A DNA stretch of 7,162 bases from Planctomycetaceae bacterium (GCA_031283825.1 JAITAZ010000402.1:1-7162); one strand, 5' to 3'. Counted from the first letter of the stretch, positions 1 through 4,985 are shown. The notes: generated from the letters alone by a model not told the origin. Translations and numbers: made by a program.

Positions 1-206
1 GAAACGGAAGAACAAACGAACTCGAACTAGTCGCCGAATACAAAATTCGCGGATTCCTAAACGACTTCAACCCTCTACTCGCAATCAAAGACGCTTCACT
101 AGGATTGCCAATGTTCCTCGCCGGAAAACTACACCTAAAAATCGGCTCACCCGTAAAAAATAAAGCCCTCGTAAAACGTATCTTCAAAAAATGCTCAAAT
201 AAATAA
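1..206 (+). CDS. C-terminal fragment of a probable HdrC-like 4Fe-4S protein (partial, 5' end outside window)
   Basis: The frame is open from base 3 (first full codon) to a TAA at 204-206, giving about 67 residues, and the gene begins left of the window. Seen: the fragment reads NGRTNELELVAEYKIR near its start and then GLPMFLAGKLHLKIGSPVKN before a basic tail, KRIFKKCSNK. Known: heterodisulfide-reductase subunit C and related soluble iron-sulfur subunits often end with a GR-x-x-EL-x-L segment, then a 'lG-x-x-m-x-x-GKl-x-l-x-p' block and a final R-x-I-F-x-K helix. Inferred role: an electron-transfer subunit that works with an HdrB- or flavin-containing partner encoded upstream. The cluster-binding cysteines would lie upstream and cannot be checked, so the family call rests on the tail alone. 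Codons here favour C at third positions (CTC, ATC, TTC, GCC), unlike the other genes in the window. Confidence 0.5.
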   Translation, partial: NGRTNELELVAEYKIRGFLNDFNPLLAIKDASLGLPMFLAGKLHLKIGSPVKNKALVKRIFKKCSNK

Positions 207-287
207 AAATAAAATTTGATAGCATATTCAATAATAAAATTACAACCTCATGTTACGCAGTAGTTGTCCGTCAGTAGGCGTTTATTG

Positions 288-329
288 ATCAGATAGGCGG
301 TATCAGATAGGCGGTATCAGATAGGCGGT
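288..329 (+). repeat. Three perfect tandem copies of a 14-bp unit
   Basis: The unit ATCAGATAGGCGGT occurs at 288-301, 302-315 and 316-329 without a mismatch. A degenerate continuation, AATAGATCAGGTAGG, leads directly into the neighbouring nested inverted repeat. A 14-bp period does not keep a reading frame, and the array lies outside any gene. It may be a variable-number locus, but one sequence cannot show that. Confidence 0.9.
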
Positions 330-334
330 AATAG

Positions 335-487
335 ATCAGGTAGGCTACCTTTCGCCGAAAGGTCGCGTCGGCGTTAGCCGACGGTAAAGTTGAATTGATT
401 TTAATTATTGTCGAATCCATTTTATTGTTGCCTTCGGCAACGCGACCTTTCGGCGAAAGGTTGCGAACCTACGGTCGCCTACCTGAT
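335..487. repeat. Nested inverted repeat of about 150 bp, MITE- or REP-like
   Basis: The outer arms are ATCAGGTAGGC (335-345) and its exact reverse complement (477-487). Inside them are a 21-bp arm at 347-367 and its exact reverse complement at 441-461. Each inner arm carries its own small palindrome, CCTTTC-GCC-GAAAGG (348-362) and CCTTTC-GGC-GAAAGG (446-460). Between them are two more hairpins: CGTCGGC-GTTA-GCCGACG (366-383) and GTTGCC-TTC-GGCAAC (427-441). There is no coding capacity and no clear target-site duplication. The architecture fits a small non-autonomous mobile or REP-type element, or a strongly folding RNA. Confidence 0.75.
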
Positions 488-571
488 TGGCAAAAGTATC
501 TACACAAGTTTTAATTGGTCTTGTTTGAAATTTTATTATTTGTTATTATATGTAGTATGTATTACCAATCC

Positions 572-861
572 CCCTAATACTGCTTGCGCCTTTTTTAAAA
601 AAGCTCTTAACGTGTTATTTTAAAGGGACTTATAGCTCAATATTACTCGACTTCTACACATTACGAAACGGAAATTTGCAAAATATTATTGAAACCATAT
701 TTATGAAACCATTGATTTTTCAGCATATCGTTTTTTAGAACGATTTTAGAATTACAAAATTTTGATACGAAAATATAGTAAAATCGAGCAATTTCAATAC
801 TTCAAGTTTTTCAAAACAATGGGTTGTGAACTTTTTAAAAAAGGCGCAAGCAGTATTAGGG
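572..861. repeat. 30-bp perfect inverted repeat enclosing 230 bp
   Basis: Positions 572-601 and 832-861 are exact reverse complements over 30 bases. Each arm contains CTAATACTGCTTGCGCC followed by a T-run and an A-run. Weaker similarity continues 5-10 bases outward and stops abruptly inward. The 230-bp interior is AT-rich and shows no gene. It has only a minor hairpin, ATCGTT/AACGAT (727-732, 739-744). This could be two opposed copies of one dispersed repeat, or the termini of a small non-autonomous element. No transposase is present. Confidence 0.85.
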
Positions 862-906
862 TGTTGGGTTTTTTTTCTTGTGAAAGATTACAAAAAAAAA
901 CAGTCT

Positions 907-938
907 GTCCTTTATGTCCCCTTTGTCCACAAAGTCCT
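907..938 (+). repeat. 9-nt phased repeat, TGTCC family (copy 1)
   Basis: Units start at 906, 915, 924 and 933: TGTCCTTTA, TGTCCCCTT, TGTCCACAA, AGTCCTCT. The spacing is exactly 9 nt. The array lies 17 bp beyond the stop codon of the CvpA-like gene. Two further arrays of the same family occur at 2371-2406 and 3818-3835, all in the same orientation. Confidence 0.8.
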
Positions 939-954
939 CTAAAAAAATACCTTT

Positions 955-1980
955 TTATTGCTCAAATAATTTTGCAGAGGCTTTATTATTAGGCGTCGAT
1001 TGAGAGCGAATAATTTCCGACGGTAGAACAGGCGAATTGGTCAGACGGAAAATTCTGCGATCAGTTGGAATAAATAATCGTTGTTCAGAATCTACATCGT
1101 CTGAAATTTGATCTGTAACGTTATCGCGTACAATTTCTTTAACCGAGTCTAAAATTGAATTGACACCGTTATTATTGATTGCGTTACTAATCGAGGAAAT
1201 TTTACTAGATTCTGATTCTGATTTTGGTTTTAGTTCGTCTTTGTTTTTGTCGTCTTTTTCATTTTCATTTTCATTTTCGGACTCTGTATCGTTTGAGTTA
1301 TTTTTCCATTTATTCCACCATTTGTAGATTCCGTCGATTAGAGAAACGGCTTCTTTGCTGTTTTCGATTTTGCTTTCAATATTGTTACGAATATTCTGCA
1401 CGTTGTCGAAAACCGTATCGAGCGAGATTTCTGGCAGTTGTAAATTATCGTTTTCTCGTTCAACAAATTGACCCTCGACTTGTTCATTAAAGAGTTCAAT
1501 TTGAGTCTTCAACATTTTACAAGATTCGTCAGGAATTATCACTCCGACTTTTACAATTAATTGCGAAATCATTTTTCCGCTTTTTGATTCTAAAACTAAT
1601 TGTCTGCTTTTTTCCGTTAACATTGCCGCAAAAAAAGTAATAATCATGCAGATCAATAATCCTTTTACGATTCCAAGCGTCAATCCTAATACGCGGTCGT
1701 ATTTGGCAAGATGAAATTTATTCACAAACTTTTTTATCGCCGAATGCACGAATCGAATTACAATTATCGTAACAATAAATAAAATAATCATCGCTCCAAT
1801 ATTATTCCAAGGAATTTCTGCCGGAATATACGGAGACAACAAAAAATAAAATCTAGACGAAACTAACCAACTAATAATATACGACCCAACAGAAATCACC
1901 TGAGAAATCATCCCAGAAATAAATCCGCGAATCGCGAATAAAAAAAGAATCAACAATATTGCTACGTCAAAAATTGTCAT
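955..1980 (-). CDS. CvpA family inner-membrane protein with an acidic, disordered C-terminal extension
   Basis: The 341-residue protein opens with a hydrophobic block typical of the CvpA (colicin V production) family. Membrane segments lie at about residues 3-20, 25-50, 61-80 and 97-120. The family-like start is MTIFDVAILLILFLFAIRGF, and the glycine-bearing helix LGLTLGIVKGLL follows after the third segment. Known: CvpA-type proteins are inner-membrane proteins linked to colicin V export, envelope homeostasis and biofilm phenotypes, with an undefined biochemical role. The family core is about 160-180 residues. Here residues about 180-341 add a hydrophilic tail that includes a Ser/Glu/Asn/Lys low-complexity run (232-259). 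The ATG at 1980 is supported by a GAGG motif (1987-1990, - strand) six bases upstream. The gene is divergent from the YdjM-family gene across 500 bp. Membership is well supported; the function of the tail is unknown. Confidence 0.8.
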   Translation of the reverse strand: MTIFDVAILLILFLFAIRGFISGMISQVISVGSYIISWLVSSRFYFLLSPYIPAEIPWNNIGAMIILFIVTIIVIRFVHSAIKKFVNKFHLAKYDRVLGLTLGIVKGLLICMIITFFAAMLTEKSRQLVLESKSGKMISQLIVKVGVIIPDESCKMLKTQIELFNEQVEGQFVERENDNLQLPEISLDTVFDNVQNIRNNIESKIENSKEAVSLIDGIYKWWNKWKNNSNDTESENENENEKDDKNKDELKPKSESESSKISSISNAINNNGVNSILDSVKEIVRDNVTDQISDDVDSEQRLFIPTDRRIFRLTNSPVLPSEIIRSQSTPNNKASAKLFEQ

Positions 1981-2117
1981 CGTAAACCTCGACCATTATT
2001 AAATGATAAAATTCGTAAATACTAATTCCATTATGTTTTGCATTTAAATTTAACGCAAAAAACATAATTCAGCAAAAATATCGTTACAAAAATTCCGCTG
2101 GAATATTCCTTAAAAAA

Positions 2118-2173
2118 TTGTAATCGTTCACGGTTTTTAAATTCCGAATTAAAAAAAACATGAACGGTTACAA
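2118..2173. repeat. REP-like palindrome, GTAACCGTTCA family (copy 1)
   Basis: The arm TTGTAATCGTTCA (2118-2130) pairs with TGAACGGTTACAA (2161-2173). The single non-Watson-Crick position is a T opposite G, which is a wobble pair in RNA. The spacer is 30 nt. The same arm sequence appears at 4995-5040 and, as a half copy, at 6947-6971. It lies about 140 bp upstream of the CvpA-like start. Confidence 0.8.
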
Positions 2174-2218
2174 AAAAATTTTCTCGATTTTGAAATATTA
2201 TTGTACTTTTACATAATT

Positions 2219-2246
2219 TTGCTCTTTTCTCCAAGAGCAATTTTTT
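2219..2246 (+). terminator. Rho-independent terminator, + strand, with no assigned gene
   Basis: An 8-bp perfect stem, TTGCTCTT/AAGAGCAA (2219-2226, 2233-2240), with the 6-nt loop TTCTCC is followed directly by six T (2241-2246). On the - strand the hairpin would be followed by A residues, so the polarity is +. No + strand gene lies between the CvpA-like gene and this site. It either ends an unannotated short + transcript or limits transcription antisense to the CvpA-like gene's neighbourhood. Confidence 0.65.
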
Positions 2247-2370
2247 GTATTCTACGTGAAAATTTCAACAATAACGAAAATTCAAGCGTGAATAGTTTAA
2301 AATTTTGCAATACGCCGATGAAAAATTTGTTTTATCCCTTGAGTCGCCAATCCTAGATTTCATGTTAGTT

Positions 2371-2406
2371 TGTCCCTTATGTCTCAATCGTCCCATTTGT
2401 CCCCTA
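2371..2406 (+). repeat. 9-nt phased repeat, TGTCC family (copy 2)
   Basis: Four units with exact 9-nt spacing: TGTCCCTTA, TGTCTCAAT, CGTCCCATT, TGTCCCCTA. The array is about 75 bp upstream of the YdjM-family start codon. It has the same orientation and consensus (TGTCCCNTT) as the arrays near 907 and 3818. Confidence 0.85.
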
Positions 2407-2417
2407 AAAAAACTGAT

Positions 2418-2447
2418 ATATTACAAATATATTACAATATATTACAA
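2418..2447 (+). repeat. AT-rich triplet ATATTACAA spaced by about one helical turn
   Basis: The 9-mer ATATTACAA occurs at 2418-2426, 2429-2437 and 2439-2447, giving start-to-start distances of 11 and 10 bp. The sites therefore fall on nearly the same face of the helix, 36 bp upstream of the YdjM-family start. This spacing would suit an operator or an A/T-rich upstream promoter element. Regulation is inferred from position and phasing only. Confidence 0.7.
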
Positions 2448-2482
2448 AAAATTTCGTTTTTAATTTTACATATTTTATTGTT

Positions 2483-3757
2483 TTGGGTAATTTTAATCAA
2501 CACATAACTTGCAGTACATTGACCGGCGTAGTAATTGGCGCGGGCGTATATTACGCTGGATATTCGGCGTCGGTTGGTTTACTTTCCGCCGGACTTTGCA
2601 GCATGGCGGGAATGTTGCCGGATATTGACAGCAGTTCAAGCCGGTCGTTTCAAGAGTGCATTTATTTCGCCGCCGGACTTTGCGCGGTTATGATTGTTGA
2701 ACGGACGCGATTTTTCGGATTCGACCACAACACAATAATTTTAAGCGGCGCAATCGCGTTTTTATTTGTGCGATTTGCTATCGGAGGATTGGTAAAAAAA
2801 CTTACCGTACATCGCGGAATGTTCCACAGCGTGCCGGCGGCAATTCTAGCCGGAGAACTGGTCTTTTGCTTGACTTCAGGCGAATTCGGTGAACGAATCG
2901 TTAAAAGTTTTGCAATTGTCGCCGGTTATTTATCGCACTTAATTTTAGACGAAATTTGCAGTATTGACCACACGGGAAGAAAAATTAAATTGAAACAATC
3001 ATTCGGCACGGCGTTAAAATTCTACGATTCGAAACATATTTTTACGGTGATGATACTTTATCTTTTGGTGTTTTTTATCGGCGCTGGAACAATACGCAAT
3101 ACTGATTTTATGATCGCCGCCGAACAAAGCAACAACGAAATAAATACCGACTCTAACTCGCAAAATAACACCGAACAAAACGCCGTTCAAAAACAATCCG
3201 AAAATAATACAATTCGAAATTCTATTCGCAGTTTGTTGCGTTATCTTGCAGGATTCGAGAATAAACGTTATTCAGACAAAAATCAAAACGGACAAAAATT
3301 CGCCCGCCGAAAAAATTCCGACCCAAAAAATAAATCGACAGATTCAACAACTATGCCGACAGATTCAACGACACAAATGACAATGTCATCAACTTCGACG
3401 ATGTCAACGTTAACGGCTGCGGCGTCGATACCTCTTTCGCCGGAGTTATTAAAGCCGCCGGAGAATCTTGAATCGCAAAATTCCGACTCGCAGATTTTCA
3501 CGCAATATCGTCGTCGGCGTAATGGTCAATCGATTACGTTTCAGTCAGAGCGGTTGTCAGACGAGCAAAGCGGCGTCGTTAAGTCGTCGTCGGATTTATT
3601 GCCGGTAATTATTCCGAGCGAGGACAATAATATTTCCGATACGAATTATATCGACGGTGAATTAACGCCGTTAGAAATTATTGATCAAAAAATTCCGTTT
3701 CGTCAAAATTTGATTTTACCAAACCGGTCTCCTGCTCCGCTTAACCGAATGAATTGA
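2483..3757 (+). CDS. YdjM/DUF457-family membrane-bound putative metal-dependent hydrolase with a long disordered tail
   Basis: The 424-residue protein has a family core at about residues 1-200. Conserved-looking polar motifs are H7, the GMLPDIDS motif (43-50, with D47 and D49), HRGMFHS (110-116) and HLILDE (152-157), followed by SFGTALKFY (173-181). These His and Asp residues lie among membrane segments (about 13-40, 60-75, 85-105, 117-132, 142-156, 185-203) and are the likely metal ligands. Known: the family (YdjM, LexA-binding inner-membrane putative hydrolase) has no firmly established substrate. Residues about 210-424 are Asn/Gln/Ser/Thr-rich, include an STDSTT...PTDSTTQMT stretch (285-300), and look disordered. 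The start is TTG at 2483. No ATG is available in frame downstream of the in-frame stop at 2414, and the protein wording from GNFNQHIT fits the family's N-terminus. No ribosome binding site is visible. Confidence 0.85.
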   Translation: MGNFNQHITCSTLTGVVIGAGVYYAGYSASVGLLSAGLCSMAGMLPDIDSSSSRSFQECIYFAAGLCAVMIVERTRFFGFDHNTIILSGAIAFLFVRFAIGGLVKKLTVHRGMFHSVPAAILAGELVFCLTSGEFGERIVKSFAIVAGYLSHLILDEICSIDHTGRKIKLKQSFGTALKFYDSKHIFTVMILYLLVFFIGAGTIRNTDFMIAAEQSNNEINTDSNSQNNTEQNAVQKQSENNTIRNSIRSLLRYLAGFENKRYSDKNQNGQKFARRKNSDPKNKSTDSTTMPTDSTTQMTMSSTSTMSTLTAAASIPLSPELLKPPENLESQNSDSQIFTQYRRRRNGQSITFQSERLSDEQSGVVKSSSDLLPVIIPSEDNNISDTNYIDGELTPLEIIDQKIPFRQNLILPNRSPAPLNRMN

Positions 3758-3817
3758 GATAAATTTTTACATAGAACTTTAACGGATTTTAGCTAAATCA
3801 TTGATTTCAAGCTATCA

Positions 3818-3835
3818 TGTCCCTTTTGTCCCCTT
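3818..3835 (+). repeat. 9-nt phased repeat, TGTCC family (copy 3)
   Basis: Two units, TGTCCCTTT and TGTCCCCTT, sit back to back 60 bp after the YdjM-family stop codon. They are enclosed by an 8-bp inverted repeat, ATTTCAAG (3804-3811) and CTTGAAAT (3846-3853), which could form a stem with the repeat in its loop. There is no T-tract after it, so it is not a standard terminator. Confidence 0.75.
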
Positions 3836-4250
3836 TAGCATAATTCTTGAAATGGAATAAATGTCAACAAACTTTTTAACGGAACGAAATCGGCGTTGTT
3901 GTTTAAAATTTATTTATTGAGCGTTAATTTGATTCATTGTTATCGAGTCGAATATTTACAAGATTTGTTGTGTTGTTATAATTTCGCGGTTGTTAATTTA
4001 TTTTTTTCCTATAAGCTGCGTAGAGTGAAATTCCTTTCCCTAATATAACTGTTACAACTAATACAAAACTACTATAAATGAATAGATAATTTATTTTTTT
4101 TCCCTTATTTTTGGGGCGGGTATTTTACTTATGGTTTTGTCTGTTATAATTTGTCTCTCTTTGAGCGTGGTTCGGTAGAGTTGTTTATTGAATAGTAGAG
4201 TACAAGTTTAAAAGAAGAAAATTTCTAGTAACGCAAATTTTTATTAACCG

Positions 4251-4277
4251 CAGAGTTTATAGAGTTATCAGAGAAGA
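4251..4277 (+). repeat. 9-nt phased repeat, CAGAG family
   Basis: Three units, CAGAGTTTA, TAGAGTTAT and CAGAGAAGA, follow one another with exact 9-nt spacing, preceded by AACCG. The sequence differs from the TGTCC arrays but has the same period. It resembles CGCAGAG-type dispersed repeats that I associate with intergenic DNA in several bacterial phyla; that association is from memory and untested here. Confidence 0.6.
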
Positions 4278-4282
4278 AAATT

Positions 4283-4320
4283 ACGGTAGCCGCGTCCTGT
4301 TAGGGATGCAAGGTTGGTAG
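4283..4320 (+). repeat. GC-richer intergenic segment with a short hairpin, probable dispersed repeat
   Basis: A stretch beginning GGTAGCCGCGTCCTG stands out in base composition from the AT-rich DNA around it. It contains the stem GCGTCC/GGATGC (4292-4297, 4304-4309, one G-T pair) with a 6-nt loop, and it follows the CAGAG array directly. Its edges resemble each other (GGTAGC at the start, GGTTGGTAG at the end). I infer a dispersed intergenic repeat, but only one copy is in the window. Confidence 0.4.
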
Positions 4321-4360
4321 AAAGAATAAGTAATAAAAGCAATTGTCATGTAGTGATAAG

Positions 4361-4435
4361 ATGTCGGCAATTGTGGTAGAAGTTAATGACAAATTAAAAG
4401 ATTATGTTTTAGCAAGGGGCGGCAATAAATTTTGA
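4361..4435 (+). CDS. Possible 24-residue small protein or gene remnant
   Basis: An ATG frame at 4361 encodes a short peptide beginning MSAIVVEVNDKLKDYV and ending LARGGNKF before TGA at 4433-4435. The composition looks protein-like: an alternating hydrophobic strand, an amphipathic helix, then a GG turn. It reads like the N-terminal beta-alpha unit of a longer protein that has been cut short. The purine stretch AGTGATAAG upstream is only a weak ribosome binding site. After a +1 shift another open stretch runs to about 4508, which would fit a frameshifted remnant. I do not recognise the family with any certainty. Confidence 0.25.
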   Translation: MSAIVVEVNDKLKDYVLARGGNKF

Positions 4436-4527
4436 TTTAATAAAATTCGCTTACATTGCGTTTTTAGCGAGACGTGAATTTGTTAAAATTTTAGTTATTA
4501 GTTATTAGAAATTTCCAGAAGAATAAT

Positions 4528-4531
4528 AAGG
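4528..4531 (+). promoter_or_regulatory. Weak Shine-Dalgarno motif for the small conserved protein
   Basis: AAGG lies 9 bases before a TTG (4541) and 12 bases before the ATG (4544) that follows immediately. Spacing alone slightly favours the TTG, but ATG is the stronger codon, so I chose 4544. The choice changes the protein by one methionine only. Confidence 0.35.
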
Positions 4532-4543
4532 TTAAACAGATTG

Positions 4544-4783
4544 ATGAGTACAAATCCTATTAACTATCCTTTCGTTCAGCGTCGTGGGATGAATCCGAAT
4601 GCGGGCGGACCTCCGCCGGGCGTGGAGAGACGCACGTTTTCAAACTGTTATGATGGTCTTTCACCGGAGGCGCAACAATTGGCGGAGGCGATAGATCAGT
4701 ATAAATTGCAGAATCGGCGTCGATTTATTACGTATGAGGAAATGTTAGCGGTGATTAAGTCGTTGGGATATCGCAATGACTGA
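4544..4783 (+). CDS. Small conserved planctomycete-type protein of unknown function
   Basis: This encodes 79 residues from ATG at 4544. The first half is Pro/Gly/Asn-rich and probably flexible, including NPNAGGPPPGVERRT. The second half is helical: LSPEAQQLAEAIDQYKL, then NRRRFITYEEMLAVIKSLGY. I recognise the second half, with its 'AxAIDxYKLxxRRRFITYEEMLxVIKSLGY' wording, as a type of small protein seen repeatedly in planctomycete genomes; no function is known to me. The basic RRR patch between two helices might contact nucleic acid or a partner protein, but that is speculation. There is no signal peptide or membrane segment, so it is presumably cytosolic. Third codon positions are rich in G and T. 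It is followed 129 bp later by tRNA-Ala on the same strand. Confidence 0.8.
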   Translation: MSTNPINYPFVQRRGMNPNAGGPPPGVERRTFSNCYDGLSPEAQQLAEAIDQYKLQNRRRFITYEEMLAVIKSLGYRND

Positions 4784-4876
4784 TTTCACGTAATTTATTG
4801 AGTCGTGTTTGATGATAGCGGTTGTGCGCGAGTTTGCGTAATTTATCGGCGTTATTTGTCGAAAATACCGATGTCG

Positions 4877-4904
4877 TTGGGCGGATTGTGAGAAAAATTG
4901 TAAG
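4877..4904 (+). promoter_or_regulatory. Candidate promoter for tRNA-Ala
   Basis: TTGGGC (4877-4882) and TGTAAG (4899-4904) are separated by 16 bp and end 8 bp before the tRNA. Both hexamers are poor matches to the sigma-70 consensus. The position is right for a tRNA promoter, but read-through from the small gene upstream is equally possible, since no terminator separates them. Confidence 0.25.
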
Positions 4905-4912
4905 AAAAAATT

Positions 4913-4985
4913 GGGGTCATAGCTCAGTTGGGAGAGCGCCGCGTTTGCAATGCGGAGGTCGTCGGTTCGATCCCGTCTGACTCCA
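4913..4985 (+). tRNA. tRNA-Ala (anticodon UGC)
   Basis: A complete cloverleaf of 73 nt. The acceptor arm is GGGGTCA/TGACTCC with one G-T pair and discriminator A at 4985. The D arm is GCTC/GAGC around AGTTGGGA. The anticodon arm is CCGCG/TGCGG around the loop TTTGCAA, which gives anticodon TGC. The T arm has GTCGG-TTCGATC-CCGTC with one T-T mismatch, as is common in tRNA-Ala(UGC) of many bacteria. The 3' CCA is not encoded (the sequence continues CT), so it must be added after transcription. The gene stands alone and not inside an rRNA operon, where tRNA-Ala(UGC) is often found. Confidence 0.97.

Larger units (their letters stand above)
207..954. other. Repeat-filled intergenic gap
   Basis: No convincing gene lies in this 748-bp stretch. 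It contains a 14-bp tandem triplet, a nested inverted repeat, a 30-bp perfect inverted repeat and a 9-nt phased repeat, each listed separately. The two short open frames here (408-623 and 762-992, +) are made largely of this repeat DNA. For example, the peptide run CPLCPLCPQSPL in the second is simply the translation of the 9-nt repeat. The gap lies between two convergent gene ends (HdrC-like on +, CvpA-like on -), so no promoter is required here, and I see no canonical terminator. Confidence 0.7.
1981..2482. other. Divergent intergenic region
   Basis: This 502-bp gap separates the CvpA-like gene (-) from the YdjM-family gene (+), so it should hold both promoters. No -35/-10 pair stands out in the AT-rich sequence. 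It contains a REP-like palindrome (2118-2173), a + strand intrinsic terminator (2219-2246), a 9-nt phased repeat (2371-2406) and an AT-rich helical-phase triplet (2418-2447). A TTG-initiated frame on the - strand (2031-2240) runs across the palindrome and terminator and is not credible as a gene. Confidence 0.6.
3758..4543. other. Intergenic gap of about 790 bp with repeats and weak small frames
   Basis: No solid gene is present. The gap holds a TGTCC-family 9-nt repeat (3818-3835), a CAGAG-family 9-nt repeat (4251-4277) and a short GC-richer segment with a hairpin (4283-4320). Two small open frames deserve mention. One is an ATG frame of 24 codons (4361-4435, +). The other is an ATG-less membrane-like frame (3993-4124, -). 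The + strand is clearly richer in G than C over most of the gap. Confidence 0.6.

Noticed and set aside
408..623. A 71-codon + strand frame in the first gap
   Set aside because: It is translated from the nested element and one arm of the 30-bp inverted repeat, has no ribosome binding site, and has no protein-like domain structure.
923..931. DnaA box (TTGTCCACA, one mismatch to TTATCCACA)
   Set aside because: It is an isolated match created by one unit of the 9-nt repeat, with no cluster of similar sites.
906..938. CRISPR-like array
   Set aside because: The units are only 9 nt, contiguous, without unique spacers, and no cas gene is present.
762..992. A 76-codon + strand frame overlapping the end of the CvpA-like gene
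   Set aside because: It reads through the second 30-bp arm and the 9-nt repeat, which yields the artificial CPLCPLCPQSPL run, and then overlaps a well-supported gene.
1224..1490. An 88-codon + strand frame inside the CvpA-like gene
   Set aside because: It is an antisense reading of a convincing membrane-protein gene and is rich in Cys, Arg and Phe from the complementary low-complexity codons.
2031..2240. A TTG-started - strand frame in the divergent gap
   Set aside because: It crosses both the REP-like palindrome and the terminator hairpin, and its composition follows the AT-rich DNA.
3014..3501. Two - strand frames inside the YdjM-family gene
   Set aside because: These are antisense readings of the gene's polar tail, with no independent signals.
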